A stretch of 36,675 bases of DNA, taken from the NCBI GenBank assembly GCA_018241335.1, contig JAFEEA010000017.1, positions 1 through 36,675 of the forward strand, written 5' to 3'. Positions 16,522 through 24,191 of this stretch are shown one piece after another. Each line of letters begins with the position of its first letter. The first letter of the stretch is position 1. The notes beneath the pieces were generated by a model, which saw only the letters and a program-made list of their open reading frames with translations, was not told where the DNA came from and searched no databases. A program made the translations under genes and the position numbers. Source of the stretch: Pseudomonadota bacterium (GTDB taxonomy: Bacteria; Pseudomonadota; Alphaproteobacteria; Caulobacterales; Caulobacteraceae).

Positions 16522-17235
16522 TCAACCTCCCAGGAACAACTCCCGCGACGGGCAGAGGTCCGCCACGATGCACCCCGCGCACTTCGGCTTGCGCGCCACG
16601 CAGACATAGCGGCCGTGCAGGATCAGCCAGTGGTGGGCGCGGGTCAGGCGCTCAGGCGGCACGACGCGCATCAGGTCGGCCTCGACCTGGTCGGGGGTCT
16701 GGCCCGCCGACAGCTTCAGCCGGTGGGCGACGCGGAAGACGTGGGTGTCCACGGCGATGGCCGGCTCCACGTCCAGCTCGTTCAGCACCACGCTGGCGGT
16801 CTTTCGCCCGACGCCGGGCAGGGCCATCAGCGCCTCGCGCTGCAGCGGCACCTCGCCGCCGTATTGCTCGATCAGGATGCGGCTCAGCGCGATGACGTTC
16901 TTGGCCTTGGTGCGGAAGAGGCCGATCGAGGCGATGTAGGGGGTCAGGCCCGCCTCGCCCAGGGCCAGCATCTTCTGCGGCGTGTCGGCCACCGGATAGA
17001 GCCTGGCCGTGGCCTTGTTCACCGAGACGTCCGTGGCCTGGGCCGACAGCACCACCGCCACCAGCAGGGTGAAGGGCGAGGCGTAGTCCAGCTCGGTCTT
17101 GGGATCGCCCAGATTGGCGGCGAAACGGTCGAACAGGTCCTTGATGCGCTCACGCTCCTTGGGCGAAGGCGCGCGAGGGCGGATCGGGCGGGCCGGCCTG
17201 GGCTTGGCGCCCGTCTTCACGGCTTTGGGAGGCAT
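16522..17235 (-). CDS. nth: endonuclease III (DNA glycosylase/AP lyase)
   Basis: This base-excision repair enzyme removes oxidised pyrimidines. It has 237 residues with a basic proline-rich N-terminal tail (1-25). The helix-hairpin-helix LPGVGRKTA (139-147) carries the catalytic Lys145, and VDTHVFRV holds the catalytic Asp163. The [4Fe-4S] ligands are Cys212, Cys219, Cys222 and Cys228, in the classic C-x6-C-x2-C-x5-C spacing. It reads in the same direction as the kinase-his run, 91 bases upstream, so it may or may not share the transcript. Confidence 0.97.
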   Translation of the reverse strand: MPPKAVKTGAKPRPARPIRPRAPSPKERERIKDLFDRFAANLGDPKTELDYASPFTLLVAVVLSAQATDVSVNKATARLYPVADTPQKMLALGEAGLTPYIASIGLFRTKAKNVIALSRILIEQYGGEVPLQREALMALPGVGRKTASVVLNELDVEPAIAVDTHVFRVAHRLKLSAGQTPDQVEADLMRVVPPERLTRAHHWLILHGRYVCVARKPKCAGCIVADLCPSRELFLGG

Positions 17236-17298
17236 GGGCCGACCATGGCGGGCTTCGCGAGCCTCGCCAAGCCCGGCCGGCAGGGGGTATCATCGGGC

Positions 17299-17775
17299 GT
17301 GGACGGACCGCTCTACATGGACGAGGTGATCACACCGCACCGCTCGCTGTCCGAGCGGGGCTTCATCATCCTCATCGCGGTGATGACCGCGATCAACTGC
17401 GCCACGGCGGTGGTGTTCGTGTCCCTGGGCGCGGCGCCGGTGCCGGTGTTCCTGGGTCTCGACCTGGTCGCCGTGGTCATCGCCCTGGCCATCAGCAACC
17501 GCCGCGCCCTTCGCCGCGAGCGCGTTCAGGTCAGCGCGTCCGAAGTGCGGGTGACGCTGCAGACGCCGCGGGGCGACCAGCTGATCTGGGCCTCGCCGAC
17601 GGCCTTCACCCGGGTCACCGTGGTGGGCGAGAGCGAGGACCTGCCGGACCTGCGCCTGGCCCTCTCCGGCCGGGAGATCGCCCTCGCCCGCGCCCTCGGC
17701 CGCGCCGAACGCCTGACCCTCGCCGCCACCCTGCGCCAGGCCATCGCCAGCGCCCGCCGCGAACGCTACGCCTGA
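17299..17775 (+). CDS. DUF2244 integral membrane protein
   Basis: This is a small inner-membrane protein of unknown role matching the alphaproteobacterial DUF2244 family. The diagnostic start is DEVITPHRSLSERGF. Two hydrophobic segments follow (about 22-42 and 46-66), then a basic NRRALRRERV and a cytoplasmic beta-rich domain with VSASEVRVTLQTPRGD. The GTG at 17299 gives 158 residues and has AGGGGG upstream; an ATG at 17317 gives 152 residues and is a fair alternative. It diverges from nth with a 63-base gap. Confidence 0.82.
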   Translation: MDGPLYMDEVITPHRSLSERGFIILIAVMTAINCATAVVFVSLGAAPVPVFLGLDLVAVVIALAISNRRALRRERVQVSASEVRVTLQTPRGDQLIWASPTAFTRVTVVGESEDLPDLRLALSGREIALARALGRAERLTLAATLRQAIASARRERYA

Positions 17776-17787
17776 CCAAGGCCTGAA

Positions 17788-17930
17788 TCCCTCACCCTCC
17801 CATTGCTGCGCAACGGGCCCCTCCCTCTCCCTTTGGGAGAGGTGTTCCCAGCTCCGCCCGGCGAGGCTCCATTCCCTTCTCCCAAAGGGAGAAGGAGGGG
17901 CCCGCGCCGAAGGCGTGGGAGGATGAGGGG
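17788..17930. repeat. intergenic multi-hairpin repeat, copy 2 (inverse orientation)
   Basis: This is the reverse-orientation counterpart of the element at 8968-9110. The outer arms are CCCTCACCCTCCC (17789-17801) and GGGAGGATGAGGGG (17917-17930). Inner hairpins are TCTCCCTTTGGGAGA and TTCTCCCAAAGGGAGAA. The central asymmetric block GGTGTTCCCAGCTCCG is the reverse complement of the GCTGGGAACACC block in copy 1, which fixes the relative orientation. Loop bases differ between copies while stems are kept by paired changes (for example CCATGGG against CTTTGGG). It lies between two genes that both read rightward. Confidence 0.85.
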
Positions 17931-17995
17931 TCCGCCTCTCGCAGGTCCGCAAGAACCGGGCGGAAACCGGCGGCGAAGGGCGCTAGTCTTTCCCC

Positions 17996-18868
17996 ATGAG
18001 CACGATCCTGAAGCCGCTTCCCACCCTGGCGGACCTCGACGAGCGGTCGGCGGACTACCAGCGCATGGCAGGGGCCCTCGCCTGGCTGGGCGATCGCTGG
18101 CGTGACCGGCCGAGCCTCGACGAGGCGGCGGAGGCGGCCGGTCTGTCGCCGTTCCACTTCCAGCGCCTCTTCACCCGCTGGGCGGGGGTCAGCCCCAAGA
18201 CCTTCATGGCCGCCCTGGCGCACGACGAGGCGCGCCGCCTGCTGATCGACGAGGACGCCAGCGTGCTGGACGCCGCCCTCGACGCCGGCCTGTCGGGCCC
18301 TTCGCGCCTGCACGACCTGTTCATCGCCCAGGAAGGCGTCACCCCCGGCGACGCGCGCCGGCGCGGCGCGGGGCTGGAGCTGACCTTCGGCTGGGCGCCC
18401 ACCCCCTTCGGCAAGGGCCTCTTCGTCCTGGCGCCGCGCGGCCTGGCGGGCCTGGCCTTCGCCGACGAGGGCCAGGAAGAGGCGACATTCGCCGACATGC
18501 ACGCCCGCTTCCCCGCCGCCCGCTGGGTGCGCGACGACGCGGCGGCGCGCGCGGCGGCCCTGGGCGCCTTCTCCGGCGCCCCGACGCCCCTGGTTCTGAT
18601 CGGCCCGCCCTTCCACGTGCAGGTCTGGAAAGCCCTGCTGCGCATCCCCAAGGGGGCGACGGCGACCTATGCCGATGTGGCCGCCTGGGCCGGCAAGCCG
18701 GGCGCCTTCCGCGCCACGGGGGCGGCGATCGGGGCCAACCCGGTCAGCTTCCTGATCCCCTGCCACCGCGCCATCGCCAAGGACGGCCGCCTGACCGGCT
18801 ACCACTGGGGCCTCGGCCGCAAGGCCGCGATGCTGGGCATGGAGGCCGTGGAGAGCCGCGCCGCGTGA
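17996..18868 (+). CDS. AraC-type HTH / methylated-DNA-protein-cysteine methyltransferase fusion (Ada-like)
   Basis: This is a suicide DNA-repair protein predicted to remove O6-alkylguanine, fused to a DNA-binding domain. It has 290 residues. The AraC double helix-turn-helix is at about 38-118 (DEAAEAAGLSPFHFQRLFTRWAGVSPKTF). The ribonuclease-like domain is at about 128-200. The methyltransferase domain is at 204-285, with the acceptor Cys256 in IPCHRAI. Compared with E. coli Ada it lacks the N-terminal zinc domain that repairs methyl-phosphotriesters, so it probably does not sense damage in the same way. A stand-alone regulator of nearby repair genes is possible but not shown. Confidence 0.93.
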   Translation: MSTILKPLPTLADLDERSADYQRMAGALAWLGDRWRDRPSLDEAAEAAGLSPFHFQRLFTRWAGVSPKTFMAALAHDEARRLLIDEDASVLDAALDAGLSGPSRLHDLFIAQEGVTPGDARRRGAGLELTFGWAPTPFGKGLFVLAPRGLAGLAFADEGQEEATFADMHARFPAARWVRDDAAARAAALGAFSGAPTPLVLIGPPFHVQVWKALLRIPKGATATYADVAAWAGKPGAFRATGAAIGANPVSFLIPCHRAIAKDGRLTGYHWGLGRKAAMLGMEAVESRAA

Positions 18869-18924
18869 GGGCGGCTCCCACCTCTTCCCCCTCCACCCAC
18901 CGCCTCCCAACCGTCACCCCACTC

Positions 18925-19095
18925 CATCCGTCACCCCCGGGCGTCAGTCCCGGGGGTCCATGAACGCGTGAGGACGGGTGGCGCGCTTCGAAGGGCGCGC
19001 CGTGGCAGGGCCTTCGCCGTGCGCCGCTCCGCTGCCGCTGCGCGACCCTCGGGAAGCGTGCGTATGGCTCCTCGGCACAAGGCCGAGGATGACGG
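18925..19095. repeat. paired-hairpin intergenic element
   Basis: This element lies between convergent genes. It has a perfect hairpin CCCCCGGG-(7)-CCCGGGGG (18934-18956) and a second one, CCTCGGC-ACAAG-GCCGAGG (19070-19088). The flanks ATCCGTCA and GATGACGGTGATGG are partly complementary, so the two hairpins appear to be ends of one unit of about 165 bases. The GCACAAGGCCGAGGATGACGG type of string is, from memory, common as a dispersed repeat in alphaproteobacterial genomes. It differs in sequence from the repeats at 8968 and 12201. No gene is visible from 18869 to 19106. Confidence 0.65.
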
Positions 19096-19106
19096 TGATG
19101 GGGGGC

Positions 19107-19967
19107 CTACGGCGCCTTCGCCCCGGCCTTGCGTTCGGCCATCTCCATGCCCTTGACCAGGACGATCTTGGCCACGGTGGCGCCGGGGATGAACAGGTTG
19201 GCGGCCTCGGCGCCGACGTCCAGCAGGAACTTGGGCTCCATGATCTTGCCCAGGTGCTGCTCGAAGGTCGATCCGGCGGTCTTCACCTCGCCGGTGATGG
19301 CGTCGAACTCCACCACCGCCTCCTTGCCCTGGCGGCGATAGCGGAAGGCGTAGACCGGCCGGTAGTAGAGGTCGACGGCCTCCAGCCGCACGCTCTCCTC
19401 CAGCACCTTGTCGGCGTCGAACTTGACGATGGCCGCGGCCACCGCGTCGCGCACCAGGATCGAGGCGCGGGCCTGGGGCGGCACCACCACCGTGCGCTCC
19501 TTGGCCGTGGCGGCCAGGCTCTCGGCGTCCGCCTCCACCGCCGAGTGGTCCATGTAGACCGCCAGCCTGGGGTCCTGCTGGCCGGTCAGGCCGTCGATGT
19601 AGAGCTCGCGCTTGATCTCTTCCCGGCAGGATTCCAGGCCGGTCAGGCTGAACTTGCGGTCGATCACCGGACGGTCCTCGCCGGCGATGGAGACGCTGCG
19701 CACCTCCGGCGGCACGGCGACCTGGTAGTCGCGCGTGCGCTCATAGGCGAAGACGGCGGTGGACGAGATGCGCCAGAACGGCTGCAGGCGCCGCTCGCGA
19801 TAGATGCACTCGAATTCCTCGTCCCGGGGCTTGGACAAGAGGCCGGCCATCTTGGCCATGGTCCCGAAGGCCTCGACCCGGCGGCTCCAGGCGCGGCCCT
19901 CGGCGTGCTCCATGGAGAACTTGTCGGAGAGGACCAGGATGCGTTCTTCGGCGATCTCGACGTTCAT
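19107..19967 (-). CDS. protein of unknown function
   Basis: I do not recognise this 286-residue protein. It has no signal peptide or clear membrane segment. It is rich in charged residues, with an N-terminal helical stretch (EERILVLSDKFSMEHAEGRAWSRR, 8-31), a beta-like middle (PFWRISSTAVFAYERTRDYQV, 63-83) and a repeat-like acidic helix region (140-195). It then has YYRPVYAFRYRRQGKEAVVEFDAITGEV (201-228), a pattern that resembles 'Y-x-P-x-x-x-F-x-Y ... G-x-T-G-x-V' modules seen in some membrane-stress and zinc-ribbon proteins. The C-terminus is VGAEAANLFIPGATVAKIVLVKGMEMAERK. Codon composition is like the neighbours, so it is a real gene. The start is ATG at 19967. Confidence 0.8.
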   Translation of the reverse strand: MNVEIAEERILVLSDKFSMEHAEGRAWSRRVEAFGTMAKMAGLLSKPRDEEFECIYRERRLQPFWRISSTAVFAYERTRDYQVAVPPEVRSVSIAGEDRPVIDRKFSLTGLESCREEIKRELYIDGLTGQQDPRLAVYMDHSAVEADAESLAATAKERTVVVPPQARASILVRDAVAAAIVKFDADKVLEESVRLEAVDLYYRPVYAFRYRRQGKEAVVEFDAITGEVKTAGSTFEQHLGKIMEPKFLLDVGAEAANLFIPGATVAKIVLVKGMEMAERKAGAKAP

Positions 19968-20080
19968 GGCCGCGAGTGTGACCCAGAAACCGCCGTTCGC
20001 GAAGGCCCGGGCGCCCTGCTGACAGAACCGTGCTCGCCGAAATGGGGTTATGGTGTCGCTGACCAACAGGAGGCCGCGCC

Positions 20081-20794
20081 ATGGACGCCCGCACCGACCG
20101 TCTGACCCCCGCCGAGGACCTGGCCCGCCGCGGCCCCGTCCGGTTCCCCAACGAGAGCGCCGAATACCGGGCCGCGCGCACGGCCCTGCTAGCCGAGGAG
20201 ATCGAGCTGCGCCGCCATCTCGAGCGGGTGGCCGCCCAGCGCCGGGCCTTGCCGCCGGGCGGCGAGGTGATCGGCGACTACCGCTTCGAGGGCGCCGAAG
20301 GGCCCACCGACATCGCCGGCCTCTTCGGCGACAAGGACACACTGGGGATCTACAGCTTCATGTTCGGGCCGCAGCGCGCGCGGCCCTGCCCGATGTGCAC
20401 CGCCCTGCTGGGGCCGCTGGACGGCAACGCCGCCGACCTCGGCCGGCGGATGTCCCTGGTGGTGGTGGCCCGCTCGCCGCTGGGCCGCCTGCAGGCCTTC
20501 GGGCGCGAGCGCGGCTGGAAGGCCCTGCGCCTCTACAGCGACCTCAACGACAGCTATTCGCGCGACTACTTCGGCCTGCTGCCGGACGGGTCGGAGATCC
20601 CCGCCTTCAACGTCTTCACCCGCAGGGACGGGACGATCCGCCACTTCTGGTCCGGCGAAATGACCGGCGACAGCGCCGACCCCGGCCAGGATCCCCGCGG
20701 CGCCCCGGACCTTGTGCCCCTGTGGAACTTCCTCGACATGACCCCGGAAGGCCGCGGGACCGACTGGTACCCGTCGCTGGATTACGAGGATTGA
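20081..20794 (+). CDS. DUF899 thioredoxin-like protein
   Basis: This 237-residue protein matches the DUF899 family, which has a thioredoxin-like fold. The N-terminal half is helical (LAEEIELRRHLERVAAQRRALPPGGEV, 38-63) and is followed by YRFEGAEGPTDIAGLF and LGIYSFMFGPQ. A Cys103-x2-Cys106 pair sits in RPCPMCTALLG; the rest of the fold ends in FNVFTRRDGTIRHFWSGEM. The PMC motif suggests redox activity but the partner is unknown. It is convergent with hslU, with only nine bases between the stops. Confidence 0.85.
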   Translation: MDARTDRLTPAEDLARRGPVRFPNESAEYRAARTALLAEEIELRRHLERVAAQRRALPPGGEVIGDYRFEGAEGPTDIAGLFGDKDTLGIYSFMFGPQRARPCPMCTALLGPLDGNAADLGRRMSLVVVARSPLGRLQAFGRERGWKALRLYSDLNDSYSRDYFGLLPDGSEIPAFNVFTRRDGTIRHFWSGEMTGDSADPGQDPRGAPDLVPLWNFLDMTPEGRGTDWYPSLDYED

Positions 20795-20803
20795 GCGGGT
20801 GCC

Positions 20804-22114
20804 CTACAGGATGAACCGGCTGAGGTCGGCGTTCTGGGCCAGGTCGCCGACGCGGGTCTTCACATAGGCCGCGTCGATGGTCAGGGTCTCGCCGGAGCGG
20901 TCGGCGGCGGTGAAGCTGATCTCCTCCACCACCTTCTCCAGCACCGTCTGCAGGCGGCGCGCGCCGATGTTCTCCACCGCCCCGTTCACCGCCACGGCGG
21001 CGTCGGCCAGGGCGTCGATGGCGTCGTCGGTGAAGCCCAGGGTCACGCCCTCGGTGGCCAGCAGCGCCTGGTGCTGGCGGATCAGGTTGGCTTCCGGCTC
21101 GGTCAGGATGCGGCGCATGTCGTCGCGGGTCAGGGCCTTCAGCTCCACCCGGATCGGCAGGCGGCCCTGCAGCTCGGGCAGCAGGTCCGACGGCTTGGCC
21201 ACGTGGAAGGCGCCCGAGGCGATGAACAGCACGTGGTCGGTCTTCACCGGTCCGTGCTTGGTGGTGACCGTGGTCCCCTCGATCAGGGGCAGCAGGTCGC
21301 GCTGCACCCCCTCGCGGGAGACGTCGGCCCCGCCGCTGCGCTCGCGGTTGGAGGCGACCTTGTCGATCTCGTCGATGAACACGATGCCGCTGGTCTCGGC
21401 CAGGTCCAGGGCCTCCTTGGTCAGGGCGTCCTGGTCCAGCAGCTTGTCGCTCTCCTCGGCGATCAGCGGGGCCCAGGCGGCGGCGACGGTGGTCTTGTGG
21501 GTCTTGGTGCGGCCGCCGAAGGCCTTGCCCATGAGATCGCCCAGGTTCAGCACCCCCATCGAGCCGCCGCCCTGCCCCGGCAGGTCGAGGCCCTGGAACG
21601 GCGAGGCGGTGTCGGCCAGGTTCAGCTCCACCTCCTTGTCGTCCAGCTCGCCGGCGCGCAGCTTGCGGCGGAAGGCGTCACGGGTGGCGGTCCCTGCGCC
21701 GGGGCCGACCAGGGCGTCCACCAGCCGGTCCTCGGCGGCGGCCTCGGCTCGGGCCTGCACGCCGGCGCGGCGCTTCTCGCGGACCATGGCGATGGCCTGT
21801 TCCACCAGGTCGCGGACGATCTGGTCGACGTCGCGGCCGACATACCCGACCTCGGTGAACTTGGTGGCCTCGACCTTCAGGAACGGCGCCTGGGCCAGCC
21901 GCGCCAGGCGACGCGCGATCTCGGTCTTGCCGACGCCGGTGGGGCCGATCATCAGGATGTTCTTGGGCGTCACCTCGTCGCGCAGGTCCTCCGGCACCCG
22001 CCGCCGGCGCCAGCGGTTGCGCAGGGCCACGGCCACGGCGCGCTTGGCCTCGGCATGGCCGACCACGAAGCGGTCCAGCTCGGAGACGATCTCGCGGGGG
22101 GAGAACTCGGTCAT
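20804..22114 (-). CDS. hslU: HslU (ClpY), ATPase subunit of the HslUV protease
   Basis: This is the AAA+ unfoldase that feeds substrates into HslV. It has 436 residues. It starts [33 protein letters not shown], with the Walker A motif GPTGVGKT at 57-64 and the pore loop GYVGRD just after. The intermediate I-domain runs about 105-235. The Walker B motif is IVFIDEIDK and the sensor region [14 protein letters not shown]. The C-terminus ends DLSRFIL; in HslU this tail docks into HslV. The ATG shares one base with the hslV stop, giving the usual hslV-hslU order. Confidence 0.98.
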   Translation of the reverse strand: MTEFSPREIVSELDRFVVGHAEAKRAVAVALRNRWRRRRVPEDLRDEVTPKNILMIGPTGVGKTEIARRLARLAQAPFLKVEATKFTEVGYVGRDVDQIVRDLVEQAIAMVREKRRAGVQARAEAAAEDRLVDALVGPGAGTATRDAFRRKLRAGELDDKEVELNLADTASPFQGLDLPGQGGGSMGVLNLGDLMGKAFGGRTKTHKTTVAAAWAPLIAEESDKLLDQDALTKEALDLAETSGIVFIDEIDKVASNRERSGGADVSREGVQRDLLPLIEGTTVTTKHGPVKTDHVLFIASGAFHVAKPSDLLPELQGRLPIRVELKALTRDDMRRILTEPEANLIRQHQALLATEGVTLGFTDDAIDALADAAVAVNGAVENIGARRLQTVLEKVVEEISFTAADRSGETLTIDAAYVKTRVGDLAQNADLSRFIL

Positions 22115-22659
22115 CAGACCACCTCCACCGTCAGCTGGCTGTTGGTGAAGACGCAGATGTCGCCGGCGATGGCCATGGCCTTGCGGGCGATCGCTTCGGC
22201 GTCGATGTCCATGTCGATCAGGGCCCGGGCGGCGGCATAGGCGTACTGGCCGCCCGAGCCGATGGCGGTGACGCCGTATTCCGGCTCCAGCACGTCGCCC
22301 GTGCCGGTGACGGTCAGGATGGTGGTCTTGTCGGCGCAGATCAGCATCGCCTCCAGGCGGCGCAGGTAGCGGTCGGTGCGCCAGTCCTTGGCCAGGTCCA
22401 CGCAGGCGCGGGCCAGCTGTTCCGGATACTGCTCGAGCTTGGCCTCCAGCCGCTCCAGCAGGGTGAAGGCGTCGGCCGTGGCCCCGGCGAAGCCCGCCAC
22501 CACCCGCCCGCCCGCCAGGCGGCGCACCTTGCGGGCGTTGCCCTTGACCACGGTGTTGCCCATGGAGACCTGGCCGTCGCCGGCGATCACCGTCGTCCCG
22601 CCCTTGCGGACGGCGAGGATGGTGGTGCCATGCCAGTTGGGAAAGTTGCTATCCTGCAT
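22114..22659 (-). CDS. hslV: HslV (ClpQ), peptidase subunit of the HslUV protease
   Basis: This is the proteasome beta-like threonine peptidase. It has 181 residues from the ATG at 22659. The N-terminus is [19 protein letters not shown]: the conserved catalytic threonine of the family (TTI motif) is Thr12, so an 11-residue propeptide ending in Gly11 must be removed. E. coli HslV instead exposes Thr right after Met. Other family blocks are [42 protein letters not shown] and the C-terminal [18 protein letters not shown]. It diverges from the MoeB-like gene with 38 bases between. Confidence 0.97.
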   Translation of the reverse strand: MQDSNFPNWHGTTILAVRKGGTTVIAGDGQVSMGNTVVKGNARKVRRLAGGRVVAGFAGATADAFTLLERLEAKLEQYPEQLARACVDLAKDWRTDRYLRRLEAMLICADKTTILTVTGTGDVLEPEYGVTAIGSGGQYAYAAARALIDMDIDAEAIARKAMAIAGDICVFTNSQLTVEVV

Positions 22660-22697
22660 GGCCGCGCATGTGGCGCGAACGGACGAGGGATTCAAGC

Positions 22698-23447
22698 GTG
22701 GCGACCTTCAGCGACGAGGAAGTCGAGCGCTATGCGCGCCATCTGGTGCTGCGCGAGGTGGGCGGGCCGGGCCAGCAGAAGCTGAAGGCGGCCCGGGTGC
22801 TGATCGTCGGCGCCGGGGGGCTGGGCGCGCCCGCGGCGATGTACCTGGCGGCGGCCGGGGTGGGGATGATCGGCCTGGCGGACCCTGACATCGTCAGCCT
22901 GTCGAACCTTCAGCGCCAGATCCTCTATCGCACCGGCGACGACGGCGCTCCCAAGGTGGAGCGGGCCGCCGACCGCCTGGCCGAGCTCAATCCGCACGTG
23001 ACCGTCGAGCCCATCGACGAGGCGGTGACGCCCGCCAACGCCGCCGACCTGGTGCGCGGTTTCGACCTGGTGCTGGACGGCACCGACGACTTCGTCACCC
23101 GCTTCGCGGTCAACGCCGCCTGCGTGGCCGAGGGCAAGACCCTGGTCTCCGGCGCCATCGGCCGCTGGACCGGCCAGGTCGGGGTGTTCGCCGCCCAGCC
23201 CTGCTACCAGTGCCTGGTGCCGGAGATCCCGCCGGACGCCGAGACCTGCGTGGCCGTGGGCGTGGTCGGCGCCCTGGCCGGGGTGATCGGCTCGATGATG
23301 GCGCTCGAGGCGGTCAAGATCATCGTCGGCGCCGGCGAGCCCCTGGCCGGGCGCCTGCTCGTCTATGACGGCCTGGCCGGCGAGGCGCGGACGGTGCGCA
23401 TCGGCGCCGACCCCGACTGCCCAATCTGCGCGGCGAATAACTGCTGA
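22698..23447 (+). CDS. MoeB/ThiF-family E1-like adenylyltransferase
   Basis: This protein activates the C-terminal glycine of a ubiquitin-like sulphur carrier (MoaD or ThiS) by adenylation. It has 249 residues from the GTG at 22698, which has GAGG nine bases upstream and the family start [23 protein letters not shown]. Features are the ATP loop GAGGLGAP (38-45), Asp62, the NLQRQ arginine finger region (70-74), DGTDDF (127-132), and zinc ligands CYQC (169-172) and CPIC (241-244). It also carries Cys184 in [12 protein letters not shown]. No rhodanese domain is present. MoeB and ThiF cannot be told apart here, and no MoaD/ThiS gene is near. Confidence 0.92.
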   Translation: MATFSDEEVERYARHLVLREVGGPGQQKLKAARVLIVGAGGLGAPAAMYLAAAGVGMIGLADPDIVSLSNLQRQILYRTGDDGAPKVERAADRLAELNPHVTVEPIDEAVTPANAADLVRGFDLVLDGTDDFVTRFAVNAACVAEGKTLVSGAIGRWTGQVGVFAAQPCYQCLVPEIPPDAETCVAVGVVGALAGVIGSMMALEAVKIIVGAGEPLAGRLLVYDGLAGEARTVRIGADPDCPICAANNC

Positions 23448-23637
23448 AGATTCAATCGCCTGTTGCCCGATTCCGTGCACGGGCGGATGATGCCCGCGTA
23501 CGGAGTTTCGGCGCAGAGTCCTTGCCTGTCGAACATCCCGTCCGGCAGGATGAAAAGGGCCCTGAATCAAGCGTTTAGCGCGTGGCGGCCAGCAATGCCC
23601 GACCCTTCTCTCGGCCAGCATGCGCTAGGAGGCGGCG
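23448..23637. promoter_or_regulatory. intergenic region with four GANTC sites
   Basis: This 190-base region lies between the MoeB-like gene and the small membrane protein. GANTC sites are at 23449, 23469, 23516 and 23564, more than composition predicts. There is an imperfect hairpin GTGCACGGGC/GCCCGCGTAC (23475-23501) that may end the upstream transcript. A strong AGGAGG lies at 23627-23632. A frame at 23463-23663 has no recognisable content. Confidence 0.45.
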
Positions 23638-24108
23638 ATGACGGTACACGACCCGAATTCTGAACTGCATCAAATCCTGACCGGCTCCCGGCCGCGCAAG
23701 GGCGCGCCCCTGCCGCTGCTGGTGGTGCCGGTGCTCGCCCTGGGGCTTGCGGCGGGCGGATACCTGATCTGGCGGGAGGCGACCAAGCCGCCGCTGGTCG
23801 TGGCGGACACCTCGACGTGCGAGCGGCTGCTGCTGACGGCCAGCAACGCCTCGCCCGGCAAGTTCCTGGTCTGCTCGGCGGCGACGCGCACGGTCTACCG
23901 GCTGGCCGACGGCCAGCGCCAGCCGCTCGGCCTGGCGGCCAACACGGTCTATGAACTGCCGATCGACGGACGCACGCGCATGGAAGGCCTGTCGGCGCCC
24001 GACATGCGCTACGGCTACGGCGGGACCTCGTGCGAGCGCCTGACCAAGGACGTGGACGGCAAGACCTTCCTGCTGAACAGCGTGCCGGTCGACAAGTCGT
24101 CCTGCTGA
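23638..24108 (+). CDS. small single-pass membrane protein of unknown function
   Basis: I do not recognise a family for this 156-residue protein. It has a short cytoplasmic N-terminus, one membrane segment (about 25-45, LPLLVVPVLALGLAAGGYLIW) and a periplasmic domain. That domain has four cysteines (61, 79, 132, 156), suggesting two disulphides; the last cysteine is the final residue. The ATG has the best ribosome-binding site of the window, AGGAGG five bases upstream. Codon use is like the neighbours. It stands alone between a MoeB-like gene and an alcohol dehydrogenase. Confidence 0.8.
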   Translation: MTVHDPNSELHQILTGSRPRKGAPLPLLVVPVLALGLAAGGYLIWREATKPPLVVADTSTCERLLLTASNASPGKFLVCSAATRTVYRLADGQRQPLGLAANTVYELPIDGRTRMEGLSAPDMRYGYGGTSCERLTKDVDGKTFLLNSVPVDKSSC

Positions 24109-24191
24109 GCCCGGGTCTCGCCGGCGGGAGCCCGGATTGACTGCCGCCCGGTAAGCGCCGCCTGATCGGCGCAAATCGGGAGGATCTGACG

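Noticed and set aside
980..23000. Other CACGTG strings (about 984, 2885, 3168, 14043, 18616, 21199, 21231, 22996) as further parS sites
   Set aside because: None continues to the TGTTT...AAACA arms; they are chance occurrences in coding sequence.
23463..23663. A 66-codon frame before the small membrane protein
   Set aside because: It overlaps the real gene and its strong ribosome-binding site, and shows no family content.
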